From JANQPD01 sp963715655 (lineage in GTDB: Bacteria; Bacteroidota; Bacteroidia; Flavobacteriales; Schleiferiaceae): a stretch of DNA of 64,000 nucleotides. The DNA is taken from positions 1,674,001-1,738,000 of the forward strand of contig OY970262.1 of assembly GCA_963715655.1 (NCBI GenBank). Direction: 5' to 3'. A program made the position numbers and the translations under genes. Below the pieces are notes generated by a model. The model was not told the origin of the DNA. It worked only from the letters and a program-made list of their open reading frames with translations, and made no database searches. Shown here piece by piece: positions 42,103 to 50,559 of the stretch; within the stretch, counting starts at the first letter, position 1; each line of letters starts with the position of its first letter.

Positions 42103-42828
42103 TTAGTTTGATTGTAAGTTTAGCACATCTTGCATGGTGAAAACGCCATTTTTATCCGCAATATATTCTGCGGCAAGCACGGCTCCCAACGCAAAACCTT
42201 TACGGTTGTGTGCGGTATGTTTAATTTCTATTGAGTCAATTTCGCTAGTGTATGTTATGGCGTGGGTTCCAGGAACATCTGGAATACGTTTAGCGATAAT
42301 TGGTAATTTATCATTTTGATTGGCGTTTGCATCATCTTTTAAAAACCAATCGCTCAGGTTTGTTTGCTTTTCTAAAATCTGTTCGGCTAAGGTTATGGCA
42401 GTACCACTTGGTGCGTCTAGCTTTTGGGTATGGTGTATTTCCTCCATCTCCACCGTGTACCTAGCATAGTTTTGCATTAATGCCGCAAGCTGCTTGTTAA
42501 GCGCAAAAAATAGGTTTACACCCAAACTAAAGTTAGAAGCGTATAAAAAACCTGTTTCTTTTTTTTCAGCTAAAGCGGCAATTTCATCATACCGCTTGAG
42601 CCAACCGGTGGTGCCACTAACCACTGATACGGACGCATTCAGGCATTTTTCTAGATTTTGAAAAGCTGCTTCAGGTACAGAGAACTCAATGGCAGCATCG
42701 GCTTTTTTTAATTTGTTTACATCAAAGTATTCGCGGGTAAAAGGACCAATTACCGTGTGTCCCCTTTCTTTTAAAACGGCCTCAATTTCTTTGCCCATAA
42801 GGCCATACCCTATTAATGCTATGTTCAT
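42103..42828 (-). CDS. dapB: 4-hydroxy-tetrahydrodipicolinate reductase
   Basis: 241 residues. The N-terminal dinucleotide fold starts 'IALIGYGLMGKEI'. 'VVSGTTGW' and the signature 'EEIHHTQKLDAPSGTAITLAE' hold the catalytic His-His-x3-K, and the C-terminus keeps 'SIEIKHTAHNRKGFALGAVLAA' (parts). It makes tetrahydrodipicolinate for lysine and meso-diaminopimelate, and so for peptidoglycan. Placement between DUF5683 and lepB is a conserved Bacteroidota order. It overlaps the DUF5683 stop by four bases. Confidence 0.95.
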   Translation of the reverse strand: MNIALIGYGLMGKEIEAVLKERGHTVIGPFTREYFDVNKLKKADAAIEFSVPEAAFQNLEKCLNASVSVVSGTTGWLKRYDEIAALAEKKETGFLYASNFSLGVNLFFALNKQLAALMQNYARYTVEMEEIHHTQKLDAPSGTAITLAEQILEKQTNLSDWFLKDDANANQNDKLPIIAKRIPDVPGTHAITYTSEIDSIEIKHTAHNRKGFALGAVLAAEYIADKNGVFTMQDVLNLQSN

Positions 42829-43427
42829 TTGAGTTGGAGTGAGAGTTTTATACCAACGGCATTGCCCATAAATGCACTATTAAAAGTGGTGGGTTCCCAA
42901 TGTAAGCTAAGATTGTCGTCAATATCATAATAAAAAAGATGTGCATCTACGTGTGCATCTAAAATTTGCAAACCATAGCCAACCACCGAAAGTATAATGT
43001 TTAAATCGCGGTAACGCCTATAAATATCCTGTAGTTCAATAAGTTGAGAAGGAGTGAACTGTTTGTTAAAAGGATCAGGGCCGGTGCTATCGGTAATGGT
43101 AAAAAAAGCATCTAAATACAAACGGTATAAAAGATGATTTTCTCGAGCAAAATAGATGGTGGTACCCAATGCCCCATACACGATAGGTACTTTCCAATAT
43201 TTTCGATTATAAATTTGTCCGGCACCAGGAATAAGTGCTAGCAGTGTAGCTGTTTTTACCGAATGTTTATGCGTACTATCAATCGGTGCAACTTCCAACG
43301 GCAAATCCGCCAAACTTTGCATATTTGTGGTATCACGGTCACGCGGGTCAGGCTCGGTTTGCGCCTTAGCGTTTAGTGCAAAAAATAAGCACAGCGCAAC
43401 TAAATATGTGATACGCGCTACCCGCAT
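42825..43427 (-). CDS. DUF5683 membrane/exported protein
   Basis: 200 residues with a signal peptide ('ARITYLVALCLFFALNAKAQ'). The DUF5683 core follows: 'HSVKTATLLALIPGAGQIYNRKYWKVPIVYGALG' (parts), two or three hydrophobic stretches and 'LDAHVDAHLFYYDIDDNLSL'. Function unknown. Constant linkage to parAB and dapB suggests an envelope role tied to growth or division. It overlaps parB by one base and dapB by four. Confidence 0.8.
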   Translation of the reverse strand: MRVARITYLVALCLFFALNAKAQTEPDPRDRDTTNMQSLADLPLEVAPIDSTHKHSVKTATLLALIPGAGQIYNRKYWKVPIVYGALGTTIYFARENHLLYRLYLDAFFTITDSTGPDPFNKQFTPSQLIELQDIYRRYRDLNIILSVVGYGLQILDAHVDAHLFYYDIDDNLSLHWEPTTFNSAFMGNAVGIKLSLQLK

Positions 43428-44323
43428 TAATTTTCCAATAGATTATAAATGCGTTCTAATTCCTCATCATTTTTAAAGGGAATCACAATTTTTCCGGTAC
43501 CGCGCTTGGTTCGGTTTAAATCTACTTGAGCATCTAAAATTTCAGAAAGGCTTTTACGCATTTTTAAGTAACGTGGCGCAAGCTCTTTTCCTTTTACAGC
43601 AGTAGCAGTTTTAACAGAACTTTTGCTTTTTAGTCTGCGTGCCGCTTCTTCCACTTGGCGTACAGAAAACCCTTTGCCTACTACATCTTGATATAAATTG
43701 ATTTGCTCATCCTCGTCATCTACATTAATTAACGCGCGGGCGTGACCCATGGTCATCATTTTATCGCGTAAGCCGGCTTGTAAAATGGGTTGCAGTTTTA
43801 GTAAACGTAAAAAGTTGGTAACGGTAGAGCGTTTTTTACCCACACGTGTACTCATTTCTTCTTGTGTAAGGTTACACTCATCAATTAAACGTTGGTAACT
43901 CAAAGCCACTTCAATAGGGTCAAGTTCTTCACGCTGAATGTTTTCCACCAAGGCCATCTCCAACATTTCCTGATCGTTGGCCAAGCGTATGTAAGCAGGA
44001 ATGGTTTCTAATCCTGCTAATTTAGAAGCTCTAAATCTACGCTCACCACTAATTAATTGGAAGCGTTCACCCTTAAGTGCTCTTACGGTAATGGGTTGAA
44101 TTACACCCAATTGTTGAATGGAATTCGCTAAATCTTCCAGTGCTTCCTGATCAAAATGAGTGCGAGGTTGAAAGGGGTTTTCTTCAATACTGGCAATATC
44201 AATTTCGCCAATGCTGCGCATTATTTCATTTGCGCTATTAATGTTGGTATTACTATCCTCGCCCGTTTCCTTTAAAAGGGCAGAAAGTCCTTTGCCCATT
44301 GCTTTTCTTTTGGGTGCCGCCAT
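43427..44323 (-). CDS. parB: Chromosome partitioning protein ParB
   Basis: 298 residues. The N-terminal 'KRKAMGKGLSALL' motif stimulates the ParA ATPase. The CTPase domain has 'IEENPFQPRTHFDQEALEDLANSI' (parts) and 'LISGERRFRASKLAGL'; the helix-turn-helix region has 'LTQEEMSTRVGKKRSTVTNFLRLL' (parts) and 'GHARALI'. The C-terminal dimerisation segment includes 'GTGKIVIPFKNDEELERIY'. It binds parS and spreads as a CTP-dependent clamp. No parS could be recognised in this window. It starts 41 bases after parA. Confidence 0.95.
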   Translation of the reverse strand: MAAPKRKAMGKGLSALLKETGEDSNTNINSANEIMRSIGEIDIASIEENPFQPRTHFDQEALEDLANSIQQLGVIQPITVRALKGERFQLISGERRFRASKLAGLETIPAYIRLANDQEMLEMALVENIQREELDPIEVALSYQRLIDECNLTQEEMSTRVGKKRSTVTNFLRLLKLQPILQAGLRDKMMTMGHARALINVDDEDEQINLYQDVVGKGFSVRQVEEAARRLKSKSSVKTATAVKGKELAPRYLKMRKSLSEILDAQVDLNRTKRGTGKIVIPFKNDEELERIYNLLEN

Positions 44324-44364
44324 GTAGATGTTCCTGTTTTTGCTTGTGCGCCTAGGCGCAATGA

Positions 44365-45147
44365 TTATACCGTTTCGGAAACTTTTTCGTTGTTTTCCAA
44401 AAATTCGCGCGCCAAATTTAAGTAATTCTGCGCGCCATTGCTGGAGGCATCATACATGATAATGGACTCACCATAACTAGGCGCTTCACTCAAACGTACG
44501 TTGCGTTGAATAATGGTGTTGAAAACCATTTTTTGAAAGTGTGATTTTACTTCTTCCACCACTTGGTTACTCAAGCGTAAGCGAGAATCATACATGGTTA
44601 ACAGCAGGCCCTCAATATCTAAATCTGGGTTATGCAGGTTTTGCACCGATTTAATGGTGTTCAACAATTTACCCAAGCCTTCCAAAGCAAAATATTCACA
44701 TTGTATAGGTATAATTACCGAGTCGGCAGCCGTAAGGGCGTTAAGTGTAATTAAACCCAAGGAAGGTGCACAGTCAATTAAAATATAATCGTAATCCTCT
44801 TTAATATCTGCCAAAGCACGCTTAAACATTTGTTCGCGCCTATCTTTATCCACCAACTCAATTTCTACCGCTACCAAGTCAATTTGCGAAGGCATTAAAT
44901 CTACGTTAGGTGATTTCGTTTTTATAATCACCTCCGAAGCTTTCATTTCATGCTCAATAGCTTGGTACGTTCCAATGGTAATATTATCGGGATCAAAACC
45001 TAATGCGGAAGTAGAATTAGCCTGAGGATCAGCATCAATGAGCAGTACCTTTTTTTCAAGCACACCAAGACTGGCCGCTAAATTTACGGCTGTGGTGGTT
45101 TTACCTACTCCACCTTTTTGATTGGCTATGGCTACTATTTTTCCCAT
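44365..45147 (-). CDS. parA: Chromosome partitioning ATPase ParA/Soj
   Basis: 260 residues. The deviant Walker A 'NQKGGVGKTTTAVNLA' is at residues 8-23, with 'LLIDADPQANST', the Walker B-like 'YILIDCAPSLGLITLNAL' and 'LTMYDSRLRLSNQV' as in Soj proteins. It is a DNA-dependent ATPase that positions ParB-parS complexes. The short N-terminus, without a DNA-binding domain, marks the chromosomal class. It is probably the first gene of the parA-parB-DUF5683-dapB-lepB(-wbqC) unit, divergent from the FMN reductase. Confidence 0.95.
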   Translation of the reverse strand: MGKIVAIANQKGGVGKTTTAVNLAASLGVLEKKVLLIDADPQANSTSALGFDPDNITIGTYQAIEHEMKASEVIIKTKSPNVDLMPSQIDLVAVEIELVDKDRREQMFKRALADIKEDYDYILIDCAPSLGLITLNALTAADSVIIPIQCEYFALEGLGKLLNTIKSVQNLHNPDLDIEGLLLTMYDSRLRLSNQVVEEVKSHFQKMVFNTIIQRNVRLSEAPSYGESIIMYDASSNGAQNYLNLAREFLENNEKVSETV

Positions 45148-45335
45148 GTTTACGTTCAGTTCTGGTTATATGTTAAAACTAAAAAAGTATAAGAAACTGT
45201 GCGTTAATTGCTTAACATGAGCCACTTTTGCAGCTTACAAAACGCAACAATTTAAGGCGCGAAAGGTACAATATCCTAAAGGCTTTGTACCGTATGAAAA
45301 GAACTAAAAACGCCAACATTTTTCAACCATTTATC

Positions 45336-45857
45336 ATGATTACGCTAATATGTGCTACCAATCGCCCGCAGGCACAAACTTTAAAAATTGTATATAAATA
45401 CCAACAGGTATTAAAAAACCTAGGTGAGGAGGTTTCGCTTTTACAGATGAACGAGTTACCGGAAAATTTTACCGTAACCGATGTGTATGGCGAGCGCAGT
45501 GCACAAACCAAAAAATTGATTTTAGAAAAATTGATGCCGGCAGAAAAGTTGGTAATCATTTCTCCCGAATACAACGGAAGTTACCCGGGAGTATTCAAAG
45601 CGTTTTTAGATGGCATAAATCCTGAAATGTGGTTTGGTAAAAAAGTGGCTTTAGTGGGTGTAGCTTCGGGGCGTGCCGGAAATTTAAGAGGGATGGATCA
45701 TCTTACCGATGTATTACATCATTTGCGTATGGAAGTATTTTCTTTAAAGCTACCTATCAGTAAGTTGTACGATTTAACCGATGATGCCGGTGAATTGATA
45801 GACGAAGAAACCATTGGCCTTTTAGAAGCACAAGCAAAAGAATTTATACAATTTTAA
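45336..45857 (+). CDS. NADPH-dependent FMN reductase family protein
   Basis: The start is placed at ATG 45336 (173 residues), where the flavodoxin-like fold begins ('ITLICATNRPQAQTLKIV'); the 36 codons of upstream open frame are basic and unlike the family. 'IISPEYNGSYPGVFKAFLDGI' (parts) is the characteristic S-P-E-Y-N-G loop that binds FMN, followed by 'KKVALVGVASGRAGN'. It likely reduces FMN or quinones, azo compounds or metal ions with NAD(P)H. It appears to be a single-gene unit divergent from parA. Confidence 0.85.
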   Translation: MITLICATNRPQAQTLKIVYKYQQVLKNLGEEVSLLQMNELPENFTVTDVYGERSAQTKKLILEKLMPAEKLVIISPEYNGSYPGVFKAFLDGINPEMWFGKKVALVGVASGRAGNLRGMDHLTDVLHHLRMEVFSLKLPISKLYDLTDDAGELIDEETIGLLEAQAKEFIQF

Positions 45858-45992
45858 CAAAACATTGAAAATTGGTACGCCATTTGTCTTGCGATAAAGC
45901 TATCCATATTGTTCTAATTATTTAATATAAAAATCACTTTACGAAATTGCATTAATTTGCAGGCTCTATCAAGTACATAACAAATCAGCAAA

Positions 45993-46571
45993 ATGAAAAA
46001 AACAACCTTGTTCGCAGCCCTATTTGGCTTTTTAGTTTTAGGGGCATGTAGCCAAAAAGTAACCCGTGTAAATGAAAAAGCACAAATAGATTTAAGCGGA
46101 CGTTGGAATGATACTGACTCACGATTGGTTTCTGAAGAAATGATTAAAGACGCACTTTCTCGTCCGTGGCTCAATGATTATGTAGAAGAAAAAGGTAAAA
46201 AACCAACCATTATTGTGGGTTTGGTAAAAAACAAAAGCAGCGAGCATATTGCCACAGAAACTTTTATTATGGACATGGAGCGTGAGTTTGTAAACTCCGG
46301 ACGTGTACGCTTGGTGCAAGGTGGGGAGGCGCGTGAAGAACTAAGAAGAGAAAGAGCTGATCAACAAGATTACGCAAGCCTAACTACCACTAAAAAATGG
46401 GGATTGGAAAAAGGGGCTGATTACATTTTACAAGGCGTGGTAAATTCAATTACTGATGCTAACTCCAACACAAAGTTGATGTACTATCAAGTGGATTTAA
46501 CCCTTACTGATTTGGAAACCAATGAGAAGGTTTGGATTGGCACCAAAAAAATAAAAAAGGTTATAGACTAA
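45993..46571 (+). CDS. LpoB-like penicillin-binding protein activator lipoprotein
   Basis: 192 residues. The signal peptide 'TTLFAALFGFLVLGAC' ends in a lipobox (Cys19). 'DLSGRWNDTDSRLVSEEMI' and 'KPTIIVGLVKNKSSEHI' start the LpoB-type domain, which continues with 'TETFIMDMEREFVNSGRVRLV' (parts) and ends 'LTDLETNEKVWIGTKKIKK'. In Enterobacteria LpoB activates PBP1b from the outer membrane; a similar role is assumed here. It is followed after 18 bases by a COG3014-type lipoprotein, a pairing seen in other Bacteroidota. Confidence 0.85.
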   Translation: MKKTTLFAALFGFLVLGACSQKVTRVNEKAQIDLSGRWNDTDSRLVSEEMIKDALSRPWLNDYVEEKGKKPTIIVGLVKNKSSEHIATETFIMDMEREFVNSGRVRLVQGGEAREELRRERADQQDYASLTTTKKWGLEKGADYILQGVVNSITDANSNTKLMYYQVDLTLTDLETNEKVWIGTKKIKKVID

Positions 46572-46589
46572 CCTAAAATTACAAGCGAA

Positions 46590-48005
46590 ATGCTCCACAT
46601 CAACAAGTGGTTGGTTTACGTGCTGTTTTTCGCCCTTTTTATTTCCAGCGGTTGTGCTACTTATTATCAAAAGAACTTAGCTTTTCAGGAAGCTTTTACA
46701 AACGGTGATATTGAAAAAGCAGAAAAGCTTTTAGACAAAAATAAAAAAGCGGCCAAAGACAAAAACCGACTGCTCTATTTCTTACAAAAAGGTACCGTTG
46801 CGCAATTGCTCAATCAATTAGAGGAAAGTAACAAACACTTTGAAGAAGCCTACATTTTTACCGAGGATGTTGGTAAAAACTACATGTTGGAGGCGGCAAG
46901 TTTTTTAAGCAATCCTAACGTTACCACATATTTAGGTGAAGATCACGAGCGCGTGCTTTTGCATTATTTTAAAGTGGTAAATTACTTGCAATTGGGGCTT
47001 TATAGCGAAGCCTTGGTAGAATGCCGAAGAATAAACATTAAGCTTAACGCCTTAAACGACAAGTATAAAGACCGAAAAAATCGCTACAAGGAAGATGCTT
47101 TTGCCCATAATTTAATGGGTATTGCGTACGAGGCTTCAGGCGATGTAAACAATGCATTTATTGCGTATAGAAATGCCTACAATACGTATGTTGACGATTA
47201 CAGTCAAAATTTTGGAGTTGGTGCGCCTGAGCAATTAAAGGAAGATTTACTGCGCACGGCTTACCTAAATGGTTTTGATGAAGAAGTGCGTCAGTATGAA
47301 AAGAAATTTAACCGCACGTACACACATCGACCAAAAACGGGCGGTGAATTATTATTCTTTTGGCACAATGGTTTGGGGCCGGTTAAAGATGAATTTTCTA
47401 TAAATTTTGCGGTAGTGAAAGGCCAAGGAGGTACGGTAATTTTTGAAAACAAAGAATACGGTTTAAGTTTTCCGTTTCCATTACCGCCATCGAGGCAGGG
47501 TAGTGGTGGTTTGGGCGATTTAAAAATTGTACGCGTAGCTTTTCCAAAATATATAGAAAGAAAGCCCTTATTTAATAAAGCTGAGCTAAACATTAGGGGT
47601 AAAACCTATCCGGTGGAACAAGCTGAAAATATTAACTCCATCGCTTTTAAAACACTAGAAGATAGGATGCTAAGAGAATTAGGTTCAGCACTTTTACGCT
47701 TAGCCACCAAGCAATTAGCGGAATACGAGGTGCGCAAACAAAATCAAGATGTTGGTGCATTATTATCTATTGTGAACGCTATAACTGAAAAAGCCGATAC
47801 TAGAAATTGGCAAACTTTACCCCATGATATTGGCTATGCGCGCGTGCCGTTGCAAGTGGGCACTAATACTGTAAAGCTTAAAACCATTTCTACCAATCGT
47901 GGCAACGTAAAAGAAGCAAGCTTTGATTTTGAAGGCGTAGAAGGCAAAACAGAATTTTTTAGATACCACACGCTAGAAACACTTCAAAACGGTGTTTTAT
48001 ATTAA
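46590..48005 (+). CDS. COG3014-like TPR lipoprotein
   Basis: 471 residues with a lipoprotein signal ending 'ISSGCAT' (Cys22). The first 230 residues are helical with TPR-like pairs: 'AFTNGDIEKAEKLLDKNKKAA' (parts), 'LNQLEESNKHFEEAYIF', 'AFAHNLMGIAYEASGDVNNAFIAYRNAY' (parts). The rest is beta-rich. The family is known as COG3014 and occurs beside LpoB-like genes. A role in envelope or peptidoglycan assembly as a scaffold is inferred from the neighbour; no catalytic motif is visible. Same strand as the LpoB gene, 18 bases downstream. Confidence 0.8.
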   Translation: MLHINKWLVYVLFFALFISSGCATYYQKNLAFQEAFTNGDIEKAEKLLDKNKKAAKDKNRLLYFLQKGTVAQLLNQLEESNKHFEEAYIFTEDVGKNYMLEAASFLSNPNVTTYLGEDHERVLLHYFKVVNYLQLGLYSEALVECRRINIKLNALNDKYKDRKNRYKEDAFAHNLMGIAYEASGDVNNAFIAYRNAYNTYVDDYSQNFGVGAPEQLKEDLLRTAYLNGFDEEVRQYEKKFNRTYTHRPKTGGELLFFWHNGLGPVKDEFSINFAVVKGQGGTVIFENKEYGLSFPFPLPPSRQGSGGLGDLKIVRVAFPKYIERKPLFNKAELNIRGKTYPVEQAENINSIAFKTLEDRMLRELGSALLRLATKQLAEYEVRKQNQDVGALLSIVNAITEKADTRNWQTLPHDIGYARVPLQVGTNTVKLKTISTNRGNVKEASFDFEGVEGKTEFFRYHTLETLQNGVLY

Positions 48006-48272
48006 GTATTCATTAGAAGTTTAATCTGTACCCTTCGATGTTAAGTTGAGTGAAATTCTTAAAGGATTTCGTATCGAAACCTACTCGTTTGGTTTATTTC
48101 AAAACAATGCTTCTCTGAAAATCCACTCAATATGACCAACCCTACTATCGCTATTCTTATTTTGAACTTGAGTTAGTTACGGTTTTAGTTAGTCCTTTAC
48201 TTCCATTGGTTAATTTCAGTACATGCTGTTCTGATAAGATTAGTGCGCGTAGCATTACAGTTAAGAAGAAAC
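48006..48272. other. 267-base convergent spacer without a gene
   Basis: No frame of note and no clear hairpin terminator for the two convergent units. A stretch at 48030-48090 (CCTTCGATG..., ...CGTATCGAAACC) has TTCGAT and ATCGAA at its ends and may be a degenerate dispersed repeat; only one copy is present in the window. Confidence 0.4.
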
Positions 48273-49424
48273 CTATCGCATCGTTACATTTTCCACAATG
48301 GTTAAACCATAACCGGTAATACCCACACGCTTTAGCGGATGATTGGTTAGGAGTTTTATTTTAGAGATATTCAAATCGTGCAGAATTTGCGCACCGATGC
48401 CAAAATCGCGTGCATCGGGTTTAAAGCTTACACGTTTATTGGGTATTTGTCCTTCTCTTTTAGCTTTGTACGCACGCATTCTATCCAATAAATCACTTTG
48501 CGTTTGGCGCTGATTCATATACACAATAGCACCTTTTCCTTCTTTAGCCACCGTTTTCATAGCTAAGTTTAATTGTGTTTCTGCATCAGAAGTAAGGATG
48601 TCAAAAATGTCGTTACTCACATTTGCCGAGTGCATACGCACCAACACTTCCTCGTTTTTCTCCCAATTTCCCATGGTTAACGCCATGTGTATTTGGCCGT
48701 TGGTAGTTTGCTCGTAAGCGGTAAAGTTAAATGTGCCGTGTTCACTTTCTAACTCAAAGTTTTCCACTTGCTTTATCAGCGATTCTTTGCTCATGCGGTA
48801 AGCCACTAAATCTTCAATACTAATAAGCTTTAAATCAAATTTTCCTGCAATCTCAAATAATTGAGGCAAACGCGCCATGGAACCATCTTCATTCATTATC
48901 TCTACAATTACGCCAGCGGGGGCAAGTCCAGCTAAACGTGCTAAATCAATAGCTGCTTCGGTATGCCCAGTTCTACGTAAAACGCCACCGGGTTTCGCTT
49001 TAAGCGGAAAAATATGCCCAGGACGTGATAAGTCCGAAGGTTTTGTTTCAGGTTCAATTAAGGCTTTAACCGTAAGTGCTCTATCTGATGCGGAAATACC
49101 GGTGGTTACGCCTTTACCAATTAAATCAACCGAAATAGTAAAGGCCGTATGGTTTGGGTCGGTATTGTTATCCACCATCATGCCTAAGCCTAAATCTTTA
49201 CAGCGCTCTTCTACCAAAGGTGTGCAAATTAAGCCACGCCCTTCTTTGGCCATAAAGTTGATTATTTCTGGCGTAATTAGCTCAGCAGCTGCCACAAAAT
49301 CGCCTTCATTTTCGCGGTCTTCATCATCTACCACAATTACCACTTTACCCAATTTAATATCGGCTAAAGCTTCTTCTATGGTGTTTAATTTAATCTTGGT
49401 TTCGTTTTGTGGGCTGCCAAACAT
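48273..49424 (-). CDS. ribBA: RibBA: DHBP synthase fused to a degenerate GTP cyclohydrolase II
   Basis: 383 residues from ATG 49424 (an in-frame TTG at 49433 is less likely). The N-terminal 3,4-dihydroxy-2-butanone 4-phosphate synthase domain is intact: 'VDDEDRENEGDFVAAAELI' (metal-binding acidic loop) and 'RRTGHTEAAIDLARLAGL'. The C-terminal cyclohydrolase II domain keeps the fold ('DARDFGIGAQILHDL', 'IKLLTNHPLKRVGI'). The three zinc cysteines of the H-S-E-C...C-D-C motif are replaced by Asn268, Ser279 and Ala281, and 'RQEGRxIGL' reads 'RQTQSDLLD'. Only the butanone step of riboflavin synthesis is therefore likely. It overlaps the upstream glycosyltransferase gene by 35 bases. Confidence 0.9.
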   Translation of the reverse strand: MFGSPQNETKIKLNTIEEALADIKLGKVVIVVDDEDRENEGDFVAAAELITPEIINFMAKEGRGLICTPLVEERCKDLGLGMMVDNNTDPNHTAFTISVDLIGKGVTTGISASDRALTVKALIEPETKPSDLSRPGHIFPLKAKPGGVLRRTGHTEAAIDLARLAGLAPAGVIVEIMNEDGSMARLPQLFEIAGKFDLKLISIEDLVAYRMSKESLIKQVENFELESEHGTFNFTAYEQTTNGQIHMALTMGNWEKNEEVLVRMHSANVSNDIFDILTSDAETQLNLAMKTVAKEGKGAIVYMNQRQTQSDLLDRMRAYKAKREGQIPNKRVSFKPDARDFGIGAQILHDLNISKIKLLTNHPLKRVGITGYGLTIVENVTMR

Positions 49425-50559
49425 TGCTATCAATTCCTTTTAAATATTTAAAAAAACCGTGCAGCAGGGCAAGGTTCATGTAAAGAAAATGACCGGGAAA
49501 TTTTAATACCGATAACCCTTTACGCTGCGAAAATACTATACCGAGCCAAGCTAAAAGTATAAACAGTAAATAAGCTATTAGAAATCCTTTAAACAGTATA
49601 AAAGTAAAGGATAAAACAAAGGCGCAAAGTGCTAAAAATATTAAGCTAAAGGGGGTTAGCCAGCGTAATATTTTATGACTTAAAAATAAAAATCCCAAAG
49701 GTCTAAATTTTTGAAAAACTACTTTTTTATAATAGCCAAGGTTTTGAAAGTTACCAATAGAGATACGTACTTTTCGCTTATACTCTTCACTCATTTGTGT
49801 GCTTACATCTTCATACACAATGGCTTTAGATTCAAAAACAACTTTTGCGCCTTGTGTTAACACATGCATACTCACAAAAAAATCTTCCATATAAAAGGTG
49901 GGCGGAATAGTAGGGAATAATTGGCGCTTAATTAAATAACAACCACCCTCCACACCTATGGCCATTCCATATTTGGTGCCCTCGGCTGCTTTTAATTTGT
50001 TTTCTAAGTTTAAATAGGTGTTTTCCTGAAAGCTAATGCCTTTATCTAATGCTGTTTGCTGGTATAAAATATGCCCGCCAACAATACCCGCCTTTTCAAT
50101 TTGCATGCGCTGAACTAATGCCGGAATAGTGTTTTGAGTAAAAATGATGTTGGCATCCGTAAGCAGTAAATACTCCGCAGTAGCTGCTTTGGTTAAAGCA
50201 TTTATTATCCCCGTTTTTCCTGTTCTCCTATCAAATTTACGAAGGTGTAAACCAGGATATTCAGCACAAAGTTGTTCTATAATTTCATCTGTTCCATCGT
50301 TACTATTATCAGAACCAATGGTAACTTTTATTCGCTCATGCGGATAGTTTCCAAAGTAAACACTTCTAATTTTTTCTTCAATAACCGCAGCTTCATTGTA
50401 GGCTGCAAAAATTACTTCTACAGTGGGTGTGCTGTGTGTATCGTTCATTACAAACACCTTGTTTTTAGTAAAAGTGATCATCGCAAAAGGATATAAAATG
50501 TACGTCCAGCAAATGGAGAAAAAAGCCACGCAAAAAAGGATGAGTGCTACCGTATTCAT
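49390..50559 (-). CDS. Membrane-anchored GT2 glycosyltransferase
   Basis: 389 residues. A membrane helix (residues 4-24) precedes the GT2 domain: 'VEVIFAAYNEAAVIEEKI', 'VTIGSDNSNDGTDE', 'LLLTDANIIF' (the D-x-D-like site) and 'FYMEDFFVSMHVL'. Then 'EYKRKVRISIGNFQNL', a QxxRW-like stretch, and three C-terminal helices follow. This is the layout of PgaC/BcsA-like or polymer synthases that extrude a chain. It may elongate an exopolysaccharide or modify a lipid-linked glycan. The start overlaps the upstream GT4 stop by four bases, and its 3' end runs 35 bases into ribBA. Confidence 0.85.
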   Translation of the reverse strand: MNTVALILFCVAFFSICWTYILYPFAMITFTKNKVFVMNDTHSTPTVEVIFAAYNEAAVIEEKIRSVYFGNYPHERIKVTIGSDNSNDGTDEIIEQLCAEYPGLHLRKFDRRTGKTGIINALTKAATAEYLLLTDANIIFTQNTIPALVQRMQIEKAGIVGGHILYQQTALDKGISFQENTYLNLENKLKAAEGTKYGMAIGVEGGCYLIKRQLFPTIPPTFYMEDFFVSMHVLTQGAKVVFESKAIVYEDVSTQMSEEYKRKVRISIGNFQNLGYYKKVVFQKFRPLGFLFLSHKILRWLTPFSLIFLALCAFVLSFTFILFKGFLIAYLLFILLAWLGIVFSQRKGLSVLKFPGHFLYMNLALLHGFFKYLKGIDSNVWQPTKRNQD

